A stretch of DNA of 64,000 bases from Xylophilus rhododendri. GTDB lineage: Bacteria > Pseudomonadota > Gammaproteobacteria > Burkholderiales > Burkholderiaceae_C. The notes beneath the pieces were generated by a model. The model saw only the letters and a program-made list of their open reading frames with translations. It did no database searches and was not told the origin of the DNA. The stretch covers positions 2,294,001 to 2,358,000 of the forward strand of contig NZ_CP047650.1 of NCBI RefSeq assembly GCF_009906855.1, written 5' to 3'. This document shows, piece after piece, positions 28,806 through 37,491 of this stretch (its first letter is position 1; each line of letters starts with the position of its first letter). The position numbers and the translations under genes are program-made.

Positions 28806-30136
28806 GTCCGCGACACCTTCGCCACCTTTGCCGCATTCGCCACCGTCGGCGCGCGCAGCACGAGCAGGGCCCCCAGCAGCAGCACGAAGGCACAGCAGAT
28901 CACCCCCGGCGCCGAGGCCTGCGTGCGCTCCTTGATCAGCCCCACCAGCATGGGCGCACAAAAGCCCGAGAGATTGCCGAAGGAGTTGATCAAGGCGATG
29001 CCCGCCGCCGCCGCCTCCCCGCCCATCAGCGCCGTCGGCAGGCCCCAGAAGACCGGCAGGCTGGCCATGACACCCATGGTCGCCACCGTCAGGCCGACCA
29101 GCGCCCACACCGCGTGGTCGTCGAAAATCACGCTGAAGCCCAGGCCCGCCGCCCCGATGGCCGCCGCCAGGGCGCAATGCAGCGGCAGCCTGCCGCGCCG
29201 GTCGGCACTGCGGGCGGCCAGGAACATCGCCGGCAGCCCGGCCAGCCAGGGCACCGCGCTCAGCAGGCCGACCTGCAGCACATCCTTGACGCCCGCCGCC
29301 GCGATCAGGCTGGGCGACCAGAAGGACAGGCAGTACACCCCCGCCACCAGCGCGAAATAGATCAGCGCCAGCAGCCAGACACGCGGCATCAGCAGGATGC
29401 TTTTCAGGCCCGGGTGCAGCTTGCCTTTCGCATCGCGTGCGATGTCGGCCGCCACCACCCGCCGCTCTGCCTCGCTCAGCCAGCGCGCCTCCTCGACCCG
29501 GTCGTCCAGGCAGCGCCAGACGACCAGCCCCAGCACCACGCTGGGAAGCCCCTGCAGCAGGAACAGCCACTGCCAGCCCTGCCAGCCCCGGACGCCCTGC
29601 AGGTTGTGCAGGATCCAGCCGGCGGAGGGCCCACCGAGGATGCCGGCGAAGGCCAGGGCCGAGAGGAACAGCGAAGTCGCCCGGCTGCGCCGCTCGGCCG
29701 GATACCAGTAGGTGAGATAGAGGATCACGCCCGGAAAGAAACCCGCCTCCGCCGCGCCCAGCAGGAAACGCAGCACGTAAAAGCTCATGGGGCTGTTCAC
29801 GAACATGGTGCCGACGGACAGCAGTCCCCAGCTCACCATGATCCTGGCGATCCAGCGGCGCGCGCCGACGCGGTGCAGCCAGAGATTGCTCGGTACTTCG
29901 AAAAGAAAATATCCGATGAAGAATATGCCGGCGCCCAGGCCGTAGACCGAATCGCTGAAACCCAGCGAGGCCTGCATCTGCAGCTTGGCGAAACCGACAT
30001 TCACGCGGTCGAGATAGGCCGCGATATAACAGATGAAAAGCAGGGGCAGGAGCCGCAAGTGGACTCTTCGGTAAATGGCGTCAGGCCGCAGGGCCGACAA
30101 ACCGTCCGGCGCACCGGACAAGGCTTGCGTTTTCAT
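28802..30136 (-). CDS. MFS transporter, anion:cation symporter (ACS) family
   Basis: 444 residues from the ATG at 30136 (MKTQALSG); an ATG at 30175 would add 13 residues. Twelve membrane helices and the ACS family signature YLDRVNVGFAKLQM in the first helix-loop, then GYFLFEVPSNLWLHRVGARRWIARIM. The family imports organic anions (phthalate, tartrate, 4-hydroxyphenylacetate, glucarate). The order of transporter, FAD oxidase and LysR regulator on one strand suggests an uptake and oxidation operon for a hydroxy-carboxylate. Confidence 0.92.
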   Translation of the reverse strand: MKTQALSGAPDGLSALRPDAIYRRVHLRLLPLLFICYIAAYLDRVNVGFAKLQMQASLGFSDSVYGLGAGIFFIGYFLFEVPSNLWLHRVGARRWIARIMVSWGLLSVGTMFVNSPMSFYVLRFLLGAAEAGFFPGVILYLTYWYPAERRSRATSLFLSALAFAGILGGPSAGWILHNLQGVRGWQGWQWLFLLQGLPSVVLGLVVWRCLDDRVEEARWLSEAERRVVAADIARDAKGKLHPGLKSILLMPRVWLLALIYFALVAGVYCLSFWSPSLIAAAGVKDVLQVGLLSAVPWLAGLPAMFLAARSADRRGRLPLHCALAAAIGAAGLGFSVIFDDHAVWALVGLTVATMGVMASLPVFWGLPTALMGGEAAAAGIALINSFGNLSGFCAPMLVGLIKERTQASAPGVICCAFVLLLGALLVLRAPTVANAAKVAKVSRT

Positions 30137-30394
30137 GGTTTTTTGAGAAGGCGGGCTGAATGGACACTCTCGCATATTGGTCGGTCTGGCACCCCGCCAC
30201 TCAGAGGGTTAGTGCGGAATATCCATTCGGATTTCAGAGTTGACCATCTTCATTTCAGATTGCAAAGCCCGATTCTTATGTATTTGCGCTAGCACTTCGC
30301 CTCGGCACACGGATATTCGCAAAAGCTCCGTGAGTTTCAATTCAAGAAGTCACAAAATAATCCAACACATGCAAACTGAGACACAAATTCGCCC
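30137..30394. promoter_or_regulatory. AT-richer divergent intergenic region
   Basis: About 258 bases between the MFS gene (-) and the ketopantoate-reductase-like gene (+). It is visibly richer in A+T than its surroundings (for example around 30225-30300 and 30340-30390) and should hold both promoters and probably the LysR binding site. I see no clear palindrome or -35/-10 pair to assign. Confidence 0.4.
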
Positions 30395-31657
30395 ATGAAA
30401 ACCATTTTCCAGAGGGCCAGGGTCGCCGGTTCCACCGTGCAGTTCACGCCCGCGGCGAACTGCCTGCGACACAGCTGCTCCCTGCCGACCGGCGAAGCCG
30501 GTACCGGCACGGACCCGCCATCCGCCGGCGATGGGAGGGAGCCTTCCCGGGAAAGCGATTTCAGCCCGCCCCCGGTCGAGGAGCGGGCTTCACGCCCCCT
30601 CCACGGCACGGCCGGTTTTCCGGCCCTGAGCCGTCGGCCGTCCCAGGTCCTGGTGTTGGCGGCGAGCGGATCGCAGTCGAGCACCCTGGGCGCACAGGCA
30701 CTGGCCAACGCCGCGGGGAAATTCGAGGTGAGGCTGGTGACACGCCGGCCTGCGGCCTTCGTGCGCAACGCCACCGTCCGCTGCGGCGACCTGCACATGG
30801 ACATCGCGCAGCACCCCCGCGCCACGGTCGCGGACCACACCGATGGCCTGGACCCCGACGACCTCCTGGTGCTCGATGCCACCGCCGTGCCCGGCCTCGA
30901 CAGCACCATCGCACTCACCCCGCCCGGCAGCCGGGTGCTCTACACGCAGAACGGCGTGCCCACCCACGAGGCGCAAACCCGCCAGCGCGGGCTGGAGGTC
31001 CATCGGGGCGCCAGCATGATCACCAGTTCACGCCGGCCGCCGCAGGGCGGCGTCACCGTGGCGCCGGGCGGCAGGCTGCTGGTGGACCAGAACAGCAGCA
31101 TCGTCGACATCCTGGCCGAGGTGCTGCGCAACCGCGGTTTCTTCGAGTTGGTGGCCGTGCCCGACATCCGCGCCACCCAGTTCGAGAAGATCGCCCTCAA
31201 CTGCGCGCTCAATGTGGTGGCGACCTTGTCGGGCCGCACGCTGGGTGAGTTGCTGCAGCTGACGCATCAGGATGCGCGGGCCGAAAACCTGATCGGCGGC
31301 CTGGCCGCCGAGGTCTGCGCCATCGCCGTGGCGCAAGGCATCCGCATCAAGCCGACCGATCAGGTGATCGGCGACATCCAGCGGGCCATGGCCTGCTTTC
31401 CGCAGCATCCGACCTCGATGCGCATGGCTTTCGAGGCCGGGCATGCCAGCGAGATCGACGTCCTGAACGGCGCGATCTCGCGGCTCGGCCGCGAATGCGG
31501 CATCGCCACCCCGCTCAACGATCTGGTGACCGAGAAGCTGCGCATGTACCACGATGTGCGCGAAGCCGACGGCGTGGGAGACGGCTTCCACCAGCGCCAC
31601 CGGCCGCTGGTGGCGCTGGTTCTCGAAGAGCTGCTGCTGGCCGCGCGCCGGGCCTGA
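30395..31657 (+). CDS. Ketopantoate-reductase-like protein with degenerate NAD(P) motif
   Basis: 420 residues from the ATG at 30395. The C-terminal half is a good ApbA/PanE C-terminal domain: catalytic-type Lys in QFEKIALNCALN (K265), and SMRMAFEAGHASEIDVLNG with E353. The N-terminal Rossmann strand is present (QVLVLAASGSQSSTLGAQ, ~84-101), but the GxGxxG fingerprint is lost. About 80 residues of low-complexity, Ser/Pro-rich sequence precede it; they may be non-coding if a later start is used. Canonical members reduce 2-dehydropantoate with NADPH. Here cofactor binding is doubtful and another 2-keto acid is possible. Divergent from the MFS/FAD-oxidase operon. Confidence 0.6.
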   Translation: MKTIFQRARVAGSTVQFTPAANCLRHSCSLPTGEAGTGTDPPSAGDGREPSRESDFSPPPVEERASRPLHGTAGFPALSRRPSQVLVLAASGSQSSTLGAQALANAAGKFEVRLVTRRPAAFVRNATVRCGDLHMDIAQHPRATVADHTDGLDPDDLLVLDATAVPGLDSTIALTPPGSRVLYTQNGVPTHEAQTRQRGLEVHRGASMITSSRRPPQGGVTVAPGGRLLVDQNSSIVDILAEVLRNRGFFELVAVPDIRATQFEKIALNCALNVVATLSGRTLGELLQLTHQDARAENLIGGLAAEVCAIAVAQGIRIKPTDQVIGDIQRAMACFPQHPTSMRMAFEAGHASEIDVLNGAISRLGRECGIATPLNDLVTEKLRMYHDVREADGVGDGFHQRHRPLVALVLEELLLAARRA

Positions 31658-31669
31658 AAAACCAGGAAG

Positions 31670-31945
31670 CTAGGAAGCGCGCCGGATCTCGCGCAGCATG
31701 AAGAGATAGAGGCTCTCCACCTTCTCCCGCGCCCAGGGCGTCTTGCGCAGGAACTTCAGGCTCGATCCGATGCTGGGGTCGGAGGTGAAGCAGCGCAGCG
31801 GCACCTTCCGTCCCAGCTCGTCCCAGCCGTAGTGCTCGACCAGCGCGGTGACCACGGCCTCCAGGGTCAGCCCATGCAGCGGGTTGCGTGGCTGTTCCGC
31901 CGGCGCCGCGGGCGCCGGTTTCGTGTCGTCTATCGGTTCAGCCAC
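31670..31945 (-). CDS. VF530 family (DUF2132) DNA-binding-like protein
   Basis: 91 residues from a GTG at 31945, which lies 20 bases after the htpG stop. The conserved core [40 protein letters not shown] and [13 protein letters not shown] is that of the VF530 family, small helical proteins whose structure suggested double-stranded DNA binding. A Pro/Ala-rich lead of ~20 residues precedes it. It is probably co-transcribed with htpG. Confidence 0.9.
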   Translation of the reverse strand: MAEPIDDTKPAPAAPAEQPRNPLHGLTLEAVVTALVEHYGWDELGRKVPLRCFTSDPSIGSSLKFLRKTPWAREKVESLYLFMLREIRRAS

Positions 31946-31965
31946 GGCAGTGCCTCTTGCCGCGC

Positions 31966-33993
31966 TCAGACCAGCAGCGAATTGACGCGGCGCACATATG
32001 CGGCCGGGTCTTCCGGCAGGCCGCCTTCGGCCAGCAGCGCCTGGTCGAACAGGATGTTGGCCAGGTCCTCGAAATGCGCGCTGGTTTCCAGCTTCTTGAC
32101 CAGCGCGTGCTCGGGGTTCACCTCCAGCACCGGCTTCACGTCCGGCGCCTTCTGGCCGGCCTGCTTGAGCAGGCGCGCCAGCTGGGTGCTCATGCCGTGT
32201 TCGTCCACCACCAGGCAGGCGGGCGAATCGACCAGGCGGGTGGTCACCCGCACGTCCTCGGCCTTGTCCTTCAGGGCGTCCTTCAGGCGGGCCAGCAGGG
32301 GCTTGAAGCCTTCGGCGGCCTCTTCCGCGGCCTTCTTCTCGGCCTCGTCCTGCAGCTTGCCCAGATCGACCGCACCCTTGGCCACGGACTGCAGCGGCGT
32401 GCCGTCGAATTCGGTGAGGTAGTTCAGCGCCCACTCGTCCACCCGGTCGGTCATCAGCAGGACTTCGATGCCCTTCTTGCGGAAGACTTCCAGCTGCGGG
32501 CTGTTCTTGGCGGCCGACAGGCCGTCGGCGGTGATGTAGTAGATGGCTTCCTGGCCTTCCTTCATCCGGCTCTTGTAGTCGGCGAAGGAGACATCGACCG
32601 CGTCGGTGCTGGTGGAGGCGAAACGCAGCAGCTTGGCGATGCGTTCGCGGTTGCCGAAGTCCTCGCCCAGGCCTTCCTTGAGCACGCCGCCGAACTCGGC
32701 ATAGAACCTGGCGTACTTGCCGCTGTCGTCGGCGAACTGGGCGGCGGCGTCGGCGGCCGGCTGCACGGTGTTCTTGTCCTCGACATCGGTGACCTCGGTC
32801 GGATCGGGTGCGGGCGTGGCCTCGCCGGAGCCGACGTCGATCTTGCCCTCGCTGCTGTCGGGCACGGTCTTCTGCTTCTTGGCCAGGTCTTCCAGCATCG
32901 ACAGCACACGCTTGGTGCTGCCTTCGCGGATCGCCCGCACGTCGCGGCTTTCCTGCAGCAGCTCGCGGCTGACGTTGAGCGGCAGGTCGGCCGAGTCGAT
33001 CACGCCGCGCACGAAACGCAGGTAGGAGGGCAGCAGCGCCTCGGCGTCGTCCATGATGAAGACCCGCTTCACATAGAGCTTCACGCCGGCCTTGGCATCG
33101 CGGTTGTACAGGTCGAAGGGCGCCTTGGCGGGGATGTAGAGCAGCTGGGTGTATTCGGTGCTGCCTTCCACGCGGTTGTGGGCCCAGGCCAGGGGCGCCT
33201 CGGTGTCGTGGCTGATCTGCTTGTAGAACTCGGCGTACTGCTCGTCCGTGATCTCCTTGCGGGGGCGGGCCCACAGGGCGCTGGCCTTGTTGACGGTCTC
33301 CCATTCGCCGGTCTTGGCCATGTCGCCGGGCTGGTCGTTCTCGCCTTCCTTCCACTCTTCCTTCTCCATCAGGATGGGCAGGCTGATGTGGTCGGAGTAC
33401 TTGCCGATGATCTGCTTGAGTTTCCAGGCGTTGAGGTATTCGGCCGCGTCGTCGCGCACATGCAGGATCACGCTGGTGCCTCGGGCCGCGCGCTCGATCT
33501 GCTCGACCTCGAAATCACCGGCGCCGCCGCTGACCCAGCGCACGCCCTCGGTGCTCGGCAGGCCGGCACGGCGCGATTCGACGGTGATCCTGTCGGCCAC
33601 GATGAAGCCGGAATAGAAACCCACGCCGAACTGGCCGATGAGCTGGGCATTGGCCTTGTCGTCGGCGCCCAGCTTGCTCATGAAGTCCTTGGTGCCGCTC
33701 TTGGCGATGGTGCCCAGGTTGTCGATGGCTTCCTGCTGCGACAGGCCGATGCCGTTGTCGGCGATGGTCAGGGTCTTGGCCGCCTTGTCGAAGGAAACGC
33801 GCACTTCGAGGTTGGGTTTGTCCTCGTAGAGCGAGGGATGGTTGATCGCCTCGAAGCGCAGCTTGTCGCAGGCGTCCGATGCGTTGGAGATCAGCTCGCG
33901 CAGGAAGATTTCCTGGTTGGAGTACAGCGCATGGGTGACCAGGTGCAGCAGCTGGGCCACTTCGGCCTGGAAGGACAGGGTTTGTTTGCTCAT
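31966..33993 (-). CDS. htpG: Molecular chaperone HtpG (Hsp90)
   Basis: 675 residues, slightly longer than E. coli HtpG. GHKL ATPase N-domain with the motifs [35 protein letters not shown] and the conserved RGT ([11 protein letters not shown]); the middle domain has [20 protein letters not shown] and the [19 protein letters not shown] catalytic-loop region; the C-terminal domain dimerises. A Pro/Asp-rich insert lies near residues ~390-430. Cytoplasmic ATP-dependent chaperone for client folding under stress. No clear heat-shock promoter could be assigned upstream. Confidence 0.98.
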   Translation of the reverse strand: MSKQTLSFQAEVAQLLHLVTHALYSNQEIFLRELISNASDACDKLRFEAINHPSLYEDKPNLEVRVSFDKAAKTLTIADNGIGLSQQEAIDNLGTIAKSGTKDFMSKLGADDKANAQLIGQFGVGFYSGFIVADRITVESRRAGLPSTEGVRWVSGGAGDFEVEQIERAARGTSVILHVRDDAAEYLNAWKLKQIIGKYSDHISLPILMEKEEWKEGENDQPGDMAKTGEWETVNKASALWARPRKEITDEQYAEFYKQISHDTEAPLAWAHNRVEGSTEYTQLLYIPAKAPFDLYNRDAKAGVKLYVKRVFIMDDAEALLPSYLRFVRGVIDSADLPLNVSRELLQESRDVRAIREGSTKRVLSMLEDLAKKQKTVPDSSEGKIDVGSGEATPAPDPTEVTDVEDKNTVQPAADAAAQFADDSGKYARFYAEFGGVLKEGLGEDFGNRERIAKLLRFASTSTDAVDVSFADYKSRMKEGQEAIYYITADGLSAAKNSPQLEVFRKKGIEVLLMTDRVDEWALNYLTEFDGTPLQSVAKGAVDLGKLQDEAEKKAAEEAAEGFKPLLARLKDALKDKAEDVRVTTRLVDSPACLVVDEHGMSTQLARLLKQAGQKAPDVKPVLEVNPEHALVKKLETSAHFEDLANILFDQALLAEGGLPEDPAAYVRRVNSLLV

Positions 33994-34103
33994 GGCGAGG
34001 TGTCTCGTCTTGGAAAGTTGGATGGGGTTCGACGCGATGCAGGCACCGCGATCCGGCGAGATAGGGACGTATTTTTACCGCTTCAAGGCCGGTGGAGCGG
34101 TAT

Positions 34104-34931
34104 TCAAAAGCTTTCGTGAGGACCGAGGTAGCGCCACTGCCCGACCGGCAGGTTGCCCAGCACCACCCGGCCGATGCGGATGCGCTTCAGGCCCACCACA
34201 TGCAGCCCGACCTGCTCGCACATGCGGCGGATCTGGCGCTTCTTGCCTTCGCGCAGCACGAAACGCAGCTGCTCGGGGTTCTGCCAGTCGACCTGCGCGG
34301 GCCGCAAGGCCTGGCCGTCGAGAAACAGGCCGTGGCGCAGCCGCGCCAGCCCTTCGCGCGGGAACACCGACTGCACGTCGCGGGTTTCGGGTCCGTAGCT
34401 CACCCGCACCAGGTATTCCTTCTCGACGCCGGAATCCTCGCCGATCAGCTGGCGGGCGACCCGGCCGTCCTGGGTCAGCACCAGCAGGCCGACCGAGTCG
34501 ATGTCGAGCCGGCCCGCCGGCGCCAGGCCGCGCAATTGCTGCGGCTGGAAGCGGTGCGGGGAGCGGTCCTCGCGCCAGCGGGCCTGGGGCTGCACCAGCA
34601 CCACGGCCGGCTCGTGGCCGTCCTCGGCCTGGCCGCTGACGAAGCCCATGGGCTTGTGCAGCAGGATGGTGACGCGCTGGTCCTGGGCTTCCTCGGCGCG
34701 GCGGTCCACCGTCACCTTGTCGGCGGGCAGCACCTTCTGGCCCATCAGCGCCGGCTGGCCGTTGACACGCACCCAGCCGCGTTCGATCCAGTCGTCGGCC
34801 TCGCGGCGCGAGCAGATGCCCTGCTCGGCCATGCGTTTGTTCAGGCGCACGGGCTCGTCGGATGCGGGTGCCGCCGGCGGCGCGGCGCGGCGGAATCGGG
34901 GAGGCGTGGAGGGAGGCGTTGGGGCGGACAT
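34104..34931 (-). CDS. Pseudouridine synthase of the RsuA/RluB/E/F family (RluF-like)
   Basis: 275 residues. N-terminal S4 RNA-binding domain (RLNKRMAEQGICSRREADDWIERGWVRVNG, ~29-58) and catalytic domain with GRLDIDSVGLLVLT, catalytic Asp143, then EKEYLVRV and REGKKRQIRRMCEQVGL. The RLDIDSVGLL form and the short C-terminus are closest to RluF (23S rRNA U2604), but RluB/RluE cannot be excluded. Ala/Pro-rich N-terminal tail of ~25 residues. Confidence 0.85.
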   Translation of the reverse strand: MSAPTPPSTPPRFRRAAPPAAPASDEPVRLNKRMAEQGICSRREADDWIERGWVRVNGQPALMGQKVLPADKVTVDRRAEEAQDQRVTILLHKPMGFVSGQAEDGHEPAVVLVQPQARWREDRSPHRFQPQQLRGLAPAGRLDIDSVGLLVLTQDGRVARQLIGEDSGVEKEYLVRVSYGPETRDVQSVFPREGLARLRHGLFLDGQALRPAQVDWQNPEQLRFVLREGKKRQIRRMCEQVGLHVVGLKRIRIGRVVLGNLPVGQWRYLGPHESF

Positions 34932-35060
34932 GCTGGTGGGGATTCTAGGTTTGCCGCGCGCTGCCGGCCGGACGCGGCTCGCAGAAGCCGCATAAGGACA
35001 TAGCCGCCAGGTGTTTCGCCCGCGCTAGCATCGGCCCCACGCATTCTCGGGCACCGCACC

Positions 35061-35918
35061 ATGACCTACGAAACCCTGATCTCCGCCGAAGACCTGGCCG
35101 CCGCGCTGAAGTCGCCGCAGCCGCCGCTGGTCTTCGATTGCAGCTTCGACCTGACCGACCCCGGCGCCGGCCAGCGTGCCTACGAGGCCGGCCACATTCC
35201 CGGCGCCCGCTACGTGCACCTGGATCAGGTGCTGAGCGCCGCGAAGACCGGCCTCAACGGCCGCCATCCCCTGCCCACGCTGGAGGTGTTCATCGAACGC
35301 ATGGCCGCGCTGGGCGTGGGCGACGGCACCCAGGTCGTCGCCTACGACAACGCCGGCAGCATGTATGCCGCGCGGCTGTGGTGGATGCTGCGCTGGGCCG
35401 GGCATGCGGCCGTGGCGGTGCTCGACGGCGGCATCGCCGGCTGGAAGGCCGCGGGCCTGCCGGCATCGACCGACGCGGCTGCGCCTCCTGCACGCGGCGG
35501 TCTGAGCCAGCGGCCTTCGCTGGTCAGGACCATGGGTTATGCGGACATCCAGGCCAATCTCGACAGCCAGGCCCGGCTGGTGCTGGATGCGCGGGCGCCG
35601 GACCGCTTCCGCGGCGAGAACGAAACGCTCGACAAGATCGGCGGCCATATCCCCGGCGCGAAGAACCGGCTGTTCAAGGACAACCTGGGTGCTGATGGCC
35701 GGTTCAAGCCTGCTGCCCAGCTGCGCCAGGAGTTCGATGCCATCACCGGCGGGAAGCCCGCGGGCGCGCTGGTCGCGCAGTGCGGCTCGGGGGTGACGGC
35801 TTGCCACAACCTGCTGGCGATGGAGGTGGCTGGGTTGCGCGGGGCTGCGCTCTATCCTGGGTCCTGGAGCGAGTACAGCGCTCAGCCTGGGGCCTTGATT
35901 GCCGTGGGGGAGGGCTGA
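35061..35918 (+). CDS. sseA: 3-mercaptopyruvate / thiosulfate sulfurtransferase
   Basis: 285 residues with two rhodanese domains; the second carries the catalytic Cys241 in QCGSGVTACHN. The loop CGSGVT is that of mercaptopyruvate sulfurtransferases (SseA) rather than the CRKGVT of thiosulfate-specific rhodaneses. N-terminal inactive rhodanese domain with VFDCSFDLTDPGAGQ and YEAGHIPGARYVHLD. Cytoplasmic sulfur transfer to thiol acceptors or cyanide. Single gene with short gaps on both sides. Confidence 0.9.
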   Translation: MTYETLISAEDLAAALKSPQPPLVFDCSFDLTDPGAGQRAYEAGHIPGARYVHLDQVLSAAKTGLNGRHPLPTLEVFIERMAALGVGDGTQVVAYDNAGSMYAARLWWMLRWAGHAAVAVLDGGIAGWKAAGLPASTDAAAPPARGGLSQRPSLVRTMGYADIQANLDSQARLVLDARAPDRFRGENETLDKIGGHIPGAKNRLFKDNLGADGRFKPAAQLRQEFDAITGGKPAGALVAQCGSGVTACHNLLAMEVAGLRGAALYPGSWSEYSAQPGALIAVGEG

Positions 35919-35966
35919 GGGGTTTTTCCCGCTGACCGTGCAGGCCGCCCTGCCCGCCGCAGCAAA

Positions 35967-37361
35967 CTAACGCGGCCGGCCGCGGGCGATCCAATCCTTC
36001 GTCCGCGCCGCCGGCAGACGGTATCTGGCGCAGTTGAACTCTCCCAGCAGGTCCAGTTCCGAATCGAGCATCTGCCGGAATGCGATCTCGTGCTCGGGCG
36101 CCACCTCGACCTGCGCAAGCGCCTGCGCCAGGTCCTGCCCGAAAAAGACGATCTGCTGCATGGCCGTAGCCAGTTGCGGTCGATACCGCACCCGCAGCGG
36201 ATCGGGGGCGGCTATCGACTGCACCACCGCCTGGTATTTGTCGATGGAACGCCGGTAGGTCCACTCGAAAAGCTCCGCGGCCAGGGTCACGTCGAGTCGT
36301 TCATAGACGCCCAGCATGGCCAGCGCATAGTCCTGAGCGCCCACCTCCAGAAAGGACAGCGGCGCGCAGTTGAACAGCATCAGCGGCATGTTCGCGGCGA
36401 GCCGGCTGGTGCGCTTGTTGCCGTCCACGAAGGGCTGCAGGTAGGCGATGTTGACCCACAAGAAGAACGCCGCTTCGATCGGGTTGCGTGTCTGGCGCAC
36501 TTTCTCGACGATCTGTTCGAGCATTTCCTCCAGCAGGCGGGGCACCTGGGCGGGCTGGTAGACGGTGTCCTGGATCTGCACCACCCGTTGCCGGATCGTG
36601 CCCAGGCTTGCGGTGTCGACCAGCAGATCGCTCATCAAGAGGCTCTGCAGGTTGCGGACCACGGCCGTGGTCATGCCTTGCGCCGGCACCGCCTCGATCA
36701 GGAATTCGATGGCTTCCTTGTGGTTGAGCAGCATGACGGCATCGAGGTCTTCCGCGCCGGTGCGGCCGCGTTCGAAGAGGTCGCGGGTGTCGAGCAGGCT
36801 CTTGCGGTTGCCTTCCAGGCGCGAGGAATACCAGGACAGGTCGATGAGCAACTGCTGCAGCATCTGCCGTGCATAGGTGGCCGCCGGCATCTGGCCGTGG
36901 GCGCGGCCGCGCTCGAACAAGGCCTCGGCCATCGTCGGCGGCAGCAGGCTGGTGATGTTCGGGCGGTAGTCATCGACGAACTCGCGCCGGTAGGAAACCG
37001 GCATGCGGGTGCCGAGCGGCTGCTGCAGCAGATCGAGCAGCGCCCGCGCCTTGGCGGACCAGGGCGGCGAAGCCGTGGCTGCGTTCGGCTTGGCGATTCC
37101 GGGTATTGCCGAGCTTGCTGTCGGCTGCTGTCGCCGCTGTGCGGGCACCGCGGATGCGCCGGCAGGCAGCCGATAGGTCGCGGCGCGGCCTTTTCCCTGG
37201 GGCTCGATGCGTTGCTGCGCTACCAGTGCCGCCAGGATGCGGCTCAGGCTCGACCGAGGGATCTTGAAATGTTCCTGGAGGGCGCGGGTGGGAACGCCCT
37301 CGGCTCCGTTGGCTAGGGCTGTCTGGAGGAAAGCGAGGATGGCGGTCGGGAGGTCGAGCAT
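35967..37361 (-). CDS. Fic family protein with winged HTH; catalytic His replaced by Gln
   Basis: 464 residues. N-terminal winged-helix-like region (~1-65: LDLPTAILAFLQTAL, then PTRALQEHFKIPRSSLSRILAALV), a Fic N domain with the class II inhibitory motif (S179-x3-E183-G184: SSRLEGN), and the Fic core. In the Fic motif, normally HPFxxGNxRxxR, the sequence is LQPFVDGNKRTSR: Gln309 stands where the catalytic His should be. The codon is CAG on the coding strand. Fic enzymes attach AMP (or other phosphate moieties) to target hydroxyls; without His this protein is probably inactive as an AMP-transferase or belongs to a divergent Fic subfamily. The HTH suggests DNA binding and autoregulation at the repeat-rich upstream region. 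Confidence 0.85.
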   Translation of the reverse strand: MLDLPTAILAFLQTALANGAEGVPTRALQEHFKIPRSSLSRILAALVAQQRIEPQGKGRAATYRLPAGASAVPAQRRQQPTASSAIPGIAKPNAATASPPWSAKARALLDLLQQPLGTRMPVSYRREFVDDYRPNITSLLPPTMAEALFERGRAHGQMPAATYARQMLQQLLIDLSWYSSRLEGNRKSLLDTRDLFERGRTGAEDLDAVMLLNHKEAIEFLIEAVPAQGMTTAVVRNLQSLLMSDLLVDTASLGTIRQRVVQIQDTVYQPAQVPRLLEEMLEQIVEKVRQTRNPIEAAFFLWVNIAYLQPFVDGNKRTSRLAANMPLMLFNCAPLSFLEVGAQDYALAMLGVYERLDVTLAAELFEWTYRRSIDKYQAVVQSIAAPDPLRVRYRPQLATAMQQIVFFGQDLAQALAQVEVAPEHEIAFRQMLDSELDLLGEFNCARYRLPAARTKDWIARGRPR

Positions 37362-37491
37362 GACGTTAATCGTCCAATCGAATCATCCCAAATCATACCA
37401 ATTTCACAAAAAATCATCTAAGCCATTGTCATAAAATATATTTAATCGTCTCAATCGTCTCAGATATTCGTTTCATACCACCGCCGGTGGC
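37362..37491. promoter_or_regulatory. AT-rich promoter region with repeated AATCRTC boxes
   Basis: The 130 bases upstream of the Fic gene are far richer in A+T than the surroundings. AATCRTC occurs at 37368, 37381, 37412, 37444 and 37453, plus AATCATA at 37391. From 37381 the starts are 10, 21, 32 and 9 bases apart, roughly multiples of a helical turn and all on one face. This looks like an array of binding sites for a regulator, possibly the Fic protein's own HTH. Confidence 0.55.
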
